This document shows, in pieces, positions 57,514 through 64,000 of a stretch of DNA of 64,000 bases. The notes beneath the pieces were generated by a model. That model had not been told where the DNA came from, searched no databases, and worked only from the letters and a program-made list of their open reading frames with translations. Positions within the stretch are counted from its first letter, which is position 1, and each line of letters starts with the position of its first letter. The stretch covers positions 76,838-140,837 of the forward strand of contig NZ_NISU01000002.1 in the NCBI RefSeq assembly GCF_002335805.1, given 5' to 3'. Position numbers and translations under genes: made by a program. This DNA is from Bacillus sp. FJAT-45350 (GTDB lineage: Bacteria; Bacillota; Bacilli; Bacillales; NISU01).

Positions 57514-58698
57514 ATGAACAAGAAAACAGTTCGTGACGTAGAGCTACAAGGAAAAAAGGTTTTTTGCCGTGTGGACTTTAATGTGCCTATGAGTAATGGT
57601 GAAGTAACAGATGATACGCGTATTCGTGCGGTTCTTCCGACGATTCAATACCTGATTGAACAAGGAGCTAAGATTATTTTAGCTAGTCACCTTGGTCGTC
57701 CAAAAGGGGAAGTTGTGGAAGAATTACGTCTTGATGCGGTAGCAAAACGACTAAGTGACTTGCTAGCAAAAGAAGTAACGAAAACAGATGAAGCTTATGG
57801 TTCTGAGGTTAATGACTCTATTTCAAACTTGAACAATGGTGATGTACTTCTTTTAGAAAATGTTCGTTTCTATCCAGGAGAAGAAAAGAACGATGAAGCG
57901 TTAGCAAAGGAATTTGCAGCACTTGCGGACCTTTATGTAAATGATGCATTCGGTGCCGCTCACCGGGCGCATGCTTCGACTGAAGGGATTGCTCAGCACA
58001 TTCCAGCGGTGGCAGGCTTCCTTATGGAGAAAGAACTAGAGGTACTTGGTAAGGCTCTATCAAATCCAGAGCGCCCTTTCACTGCGATTATTGGTGGAGC
58101 AAAAGTAAAGGACAAAATCGGTGTAATTGATAACCTTTTAGATAAGGTTGATAACTTAATCATCGGTGGTGGACTAGCTTATACTTTTACAAAGGCAAAA
58201 GGCTATGAAATCGGGAAATCTTTATTAGAAGAAGATAAGATTGATTTAGCTAAGTCTTTTATCGAAAAGGCTGAAAAGAAAGGTGTTAAATTCTACATGC
58301 CTGAGGATGTTGTCATAGCTGATGAATTTTCTAGAGATGCGACAACTCAAGTAGTAGATGTAGATTCAATTCCAGCTGATTGGCAAGGGCTCGATATTGG
58401 TCCAAAAACATGCGATACATATCGTGAAGTCATCCTGAATTCAAAGCTTGTACTTTGGAATGGACCTATGGGTGTATTTGAATATGAAGCTTTTGCTAAT
58501 GGAACAAAATCAGTAGCAGTTGCCTTAGCTGATGCGGACGACGCTTATACTGTTATTGGTGGTGGGGATTCTGCTGCAGCTGTAGAGAAGTTCAACTATG
58601 CTGATAGCATGAGCCATATTTCTACTGGTGGAGGAGCTTCTTTAGAGTTTATGGAAGGAAAAGACCTTCCAGGTGTAGTGGCTCTTAATGATAAATAA
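57514..58698 (+). CDS. pgk: Phosphoglycerate kinase
   Basis: Transfers phosphate from 1,3-bisphosphoglycerate to ADP. The 394-aa, two-domain protein has the N-domain signature [11 protein letters not shown] (about 16-26), substrate-binding HLGRPKG (about 62-68), and C-domain nucleotide loops [11 protein letters not shown] and [13 protein letters not shown] with [10 protein letters not shown] near the end. TGAGGGGG precedes the ATG. tpiA follows. Confidence 0.98.
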   Translation: MNKKTVRDVELQGKKVFCRVDFNVPMSNGEVTDDTRIRAVLPTIQYLIEQGAKIILASHLGRPKGEVVEELRLDAVAKRLSDLLAKEVTKTDEAYGSEVNDSISNLNNGDVLLLENVRFYPGEEKNDEALAKEFAALADLYVNDAFGAAHRAHASTEGIAQHIPAVAGFLMEKELEVLGKALSNPERPFTAIIGGAKVKDKIGVIDNLLDKVDNLIIGGGLAYTFTKAKGYEIGKSLLEEDKIDLAKSFIEKAEKKGVKFYMPEDVVIADEFSRDATTQVVDVDSIPADWQGLDIGPKTCDTYREVILNSKLVLWNGPMGVFEYEAFANGTKSVAVALADADDAYTVIGGGDSAAAVEKFNYADSMSHISTGGGASLEFMEGKDLPGVVALNDK

Positions 58699-58705
58699 CT
58701 TATAA

Positions 58706-61023
<2,318 letters not shown>

Positions 61024-61100
61024 TTAATTGAGGGTATAAGAGACTAAAAAAGTAATGACTTCGAAGTAAAAAGAAAATGCAACGGAGCATATTCGAAGAA

Positions 61101-61637
61101 GGCAATGGCTGCACACGCTGCGCGCCTATTATGAGAAAACCACTCGTAATAGGCTTAAAATAAGGCAGCGGTTGACTCGGATTGAGAGTAATCTTTAGTG
61201 CATTCAGGGAGAGCAATGGCTTCGTACGCTGCACGTCTTTTAAGAGAAAACCACTCATGAAAGACTAAAAACAAAGCAGCGACTACAAAGTAGAATGAAG
61301 TTGACTCGGGGAAGGCAATGGCTGCACACGCTGCGCGCCTATTATGAGAAAACCACTCATAATAGGCTTAAAATAAGGCAGCGGTTACGCTCATTGCATT
61401 GCAAAATAAAAAAAGTAAAAATCAACTTTTTTATTTTGCAGGAGTTTTGACAATTTTCGCGAATGAATTAGGTGCACTTATCGTACGCTATGTTTGATTA
61501 AAGAATTTGTTCAAAAAGGTCGGATTTTACCTTTTTGAACAAATTCGAGGCAATGAGCGTAGCCGCTGTATTCTTTTAAAAGCCTTGCTAGGAGTGGTTT
61601 TCTCCTAGTAAGGCGCACAGCGCGCGAAGCCATTGCC
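61101..61637. repeat. Cluster of four two-hairpin elements between gpmI and eno
   Basis: Copies at 61101-61172, 61213-61284 and 61314-61397 run in the opposite sense to the one at 61549-61637. Loops read GAGAAAACCACTC (or its complement) and flanks GCAATGGC...GCTGCGCGC, as in the hprK-lgt array, but inner stems differ: GCCTATTATGAG with CTCATAATAGGC, or GCCTTGCTAGGAG with CTCCTAGTAAGGC. Two copies have hairpin 1: 61400-61440 (loop AAAAATCA) and a perfect 18-bp stem at 61503-61520 with 61529-61546 (loop CGGATTTT). Two copies look truncated. Confidence 0.92.
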
Positions 61638-61668
61638 ACTACTTTTTGAACATGCTCTTAAAGTGTAA

Positions 61669-62994
<1,326 letters not shown>

Positions 62995-63290
62995 GAATTA
63001 TTGGTTATGAGTTATGAATTTAAGTGCGAATTGCAAATGTAGAATTGCAAATTGCAAAACGTTTTAAGTATGTATGGAGTTTTCAGGGGACTTCATGCTT
63101 ACTGAATAATATTTGAGGTAGAGTCTTCAGGGGGCTCTATCTTTTTTAATTATGAGTTACGAGTTATGAGTTATGAATGGAAAACATAATTTTACCTATA
63201 ATAAAATAAACTGACTTGCAAAATATAGAGATGGTTTATTACTTCTCTTTAAAAATTCATAACTCATACCTCATCATTCATAATTAACAA
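62995..63290. repeat. Spacer-family arms and eno terminator
   Basis: Directly after the eno stop: GAATTATTGGTTATGAGTTATG (left arm, split at 62997-63018), AATTGCAAATGTAGAATTGC units, a terminator (63116-63147), a second left-type arm ATTATGAGTTACGAG plus TTATGAGTTATGAAT (63149-63178), and a right arm AATTCATAACTCATACCTC then ATTCATAATTAAC (63255-63289). secG starts 74 bp later. Confidence 0.85.
63116..63147 (+). terminator. Terminator after eno
   Basis: AGGTAGAGTC (63116-63125) pairs with GGCTCTATCT (63133-63142), followed by six T. Confidence 0.85.
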
Positions 63291-63363
63291 CCCCCCTTGT
63301 ACTCACACTTCTCTTGTGGTAAATTAGAAGGTAGTGTGAACTGTTTTTTTGGAGGTGGATTTA

Positions 63364-63594
63364 GTGCAAACATTAGCTTTTGTACTATTAATTGTTGTAT
63401 CAATCGCTTTAATCGTAGTTGTCTTACTTCAATCTGGACGTAGTGCTGGTCTTTCTGGGGCTATCTCTGGTGGAGCAGAGCAAATAATCGGTAAGCAAAA
63501 AGCACGTGGTATTGATGCGTTTTTAAGTAAAGCGACAGTTGTTCTTGGGGTGTTGTTTTTCTTACTAACAATTGCAGTTGCGTATCTTATCTAA
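63364..63594 (+). CDS. secG: Preprotein translocase subunit SecG
   Basis: Small subunit of the SecYEG channel. The 76-aa protein has two membrane helices (about 2-23 and 52-75) joined by a loop with [23 protein letters not shown], the family hallmark. GTG 63364 is chosen because GGAGGTGG lies right before it. In B. subtilis, secG precedes the carboxylesterase and rnr, as here. Confidence 0.95.
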   Translation: MQTLAFVLLIVVSIALIVVVLLQSGRSAGLSGAISGGAEQIIGKQKARGIDAFLSKATVVLGVLFFLLTIAVAYLI

Positions 63595-63627
63595 CAAGAT
63601 AAATGAAGAGCGGATGAAGAAGTGGTG

Positions 63628-63652
63628 AGCAGAGCAGCTTACTGCTTTTTTT
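63628..63652 (+). terminator. Terminator after secG
   Basis: AGCAG pairs with CTGCT, followed by seven T. The stem is short but the T-run is good. Confidence 0.65.
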
Positions 63653-63830
63653 ATTTGTTTTGAATTGCAAGGTCAGATTCAAGAGTAACCTTCCTTTCAA
63701 GTGGGAATAATGCAAATATATATACATGATATTAGGGAATATTTATCCTTTTCAGTGGATTTTTACATATGATTGTGCTACTTTTGAGGATAGCAATCAA
63801 AGACAGAGAGTAAATAGGAAGTGATTGAAC

Positions 63831-64000
63831 ATGAAAATAGTAGCACCGAAGCCGTTTACATTTGAAGGAGGCAAACGAGCTGTTCTATTGTTACATGGCT
63901 TTACAGGCAATACAGCGGATGTACGAATGCTCGGACGTTTTTTACAAGAGAGAGGGTATACGTGTCATGCTCCATTGTACAAAGGTCATGGGGTTCCACC
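63831..64000 (+). CDS. est: Carboxylesterase (Est30/YvaK type), 5' part
   Basis: The first 56 codons of an alpha/beta-hydrolase. [15 protein letters not shown] (about 18-32) is the oxyanion-hole strand and loop, and [13 protein letters not shown] matches Bacillus and Geobacillus Est30-type monoacylglycerol/carboxylesterases. The catalytic Ser, Asp and His lie beyond the window. AGGAAGTG precedes the ATG. Position after secG fits B. subtilis YvaK. Confidence 0.88.
   Translation, partial: MKIVAPKPFTFEGGKRAVLLLHGFTGNTADVRMLGRFLQERGYTCHAPLYKGHGVP

Overview
The window reads as a chromosomal segment of a low-GC, motile Bacillaceae (Bacillota) bacterium. The gene order follows the Bacillus subtilis flaG-fliD-fliS-fliT-hpf-secA-prfB, yvjA-cccB-ftsEX-ctpB-minJ-csbA-uvrBA-yvlBCD, hprK-lgt-yvoD-ppaX-yvoF-hisZGDBHAFI, yvcD-trxB-yvcI-rapZ-yvcK-whiA-crh, clpP, rpoN-cggR-gapA-pgk-tpiA-pgm-eno and secG-est blocks. 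Sites typical of this group also fit: sigma-D promoters before flagellar genes, a sigma-B-like promoter before hpf, a CtsR box at clpP, a full CggR operator before cggR, and the programmed frameshift in prfB. Species-level identity cannot be read from the sequence alone.

Layout. 1-2.9 kb: a complete IS4-type insertion sequence (1404 bp, matching inverted repeats, 9-bp target duplication) inside a decayed IS66-type element. 3.0-9.0 kb: late flagellar genes flaG, fliD, fliS, fliT, then a YvyF-like zinc protein, a YjfB-type motility protein and a second, divergent fliD. 9.1-10.6 kb: a Uma2-type nuclease-fold protein and a lipoprotein on the minus strand. 10.7-12.4 kb: a strongly folded pseudoknotted RNA candidate (probably the raiA RNA class), a cold-shock gene and hpf. 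12.8-16.5 kb: secA and prfB. 16.6-30.4 kb: a coiled-coil protein, yvjA, cccB, ftsEX with an M23 hydrolase, ctpB, minJ, csbA and uvrBA. 30.6-32.8 kb: yvlBCD envelope-stress genes. 32.9-37.4 kb: hprK, lgt, yvoD, ppaX, yvoF. 37.6-44.9 kb: a coiled-coil protein and the complete his operon. 45.2-51.8 kb: yvcD, trxB and the yvcI-rapZ-yvcK-whiA-crh operon. 52.1-55.1 kb: clpP (minus strand), an amphi-Trp protein, rpoN and a glutaredoxin-like gene. 55.2-63.0 kb: the glycolytic operon from cggR to eno. 63.3-64.0 kb: secG and the start of a carboxylesterase gene.

Functional themes: flagellar filament capping and export chaperones; protein export and envelope maturation (secA, secG, lgt, ctpB, M23 hydrolase); division (ftsEX, minJ, whiA); carbon-flux control (hprK, crh, yvcK, rapZ, cggR); and central metabolism.

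The least explained material is between genes. (1) About a dozen spacers carry AT-rich tandem 7-mers (and one 8-mer) arranged as inverted arms, often around a terminator and often ending just before the next ribosome-binding site. (2) A different two-hairpin element of about 85-130 nt occurs seven times in two clusters (33.9-34.3 and 61.1-61.6 kb); its stems change together while its loops and flanks stay constant. (3) A spacer of about 170 bp is triplicated before yvlC. (4) A sigma-D promoter reads straight into a terminator-like hairpin before the second fliD.
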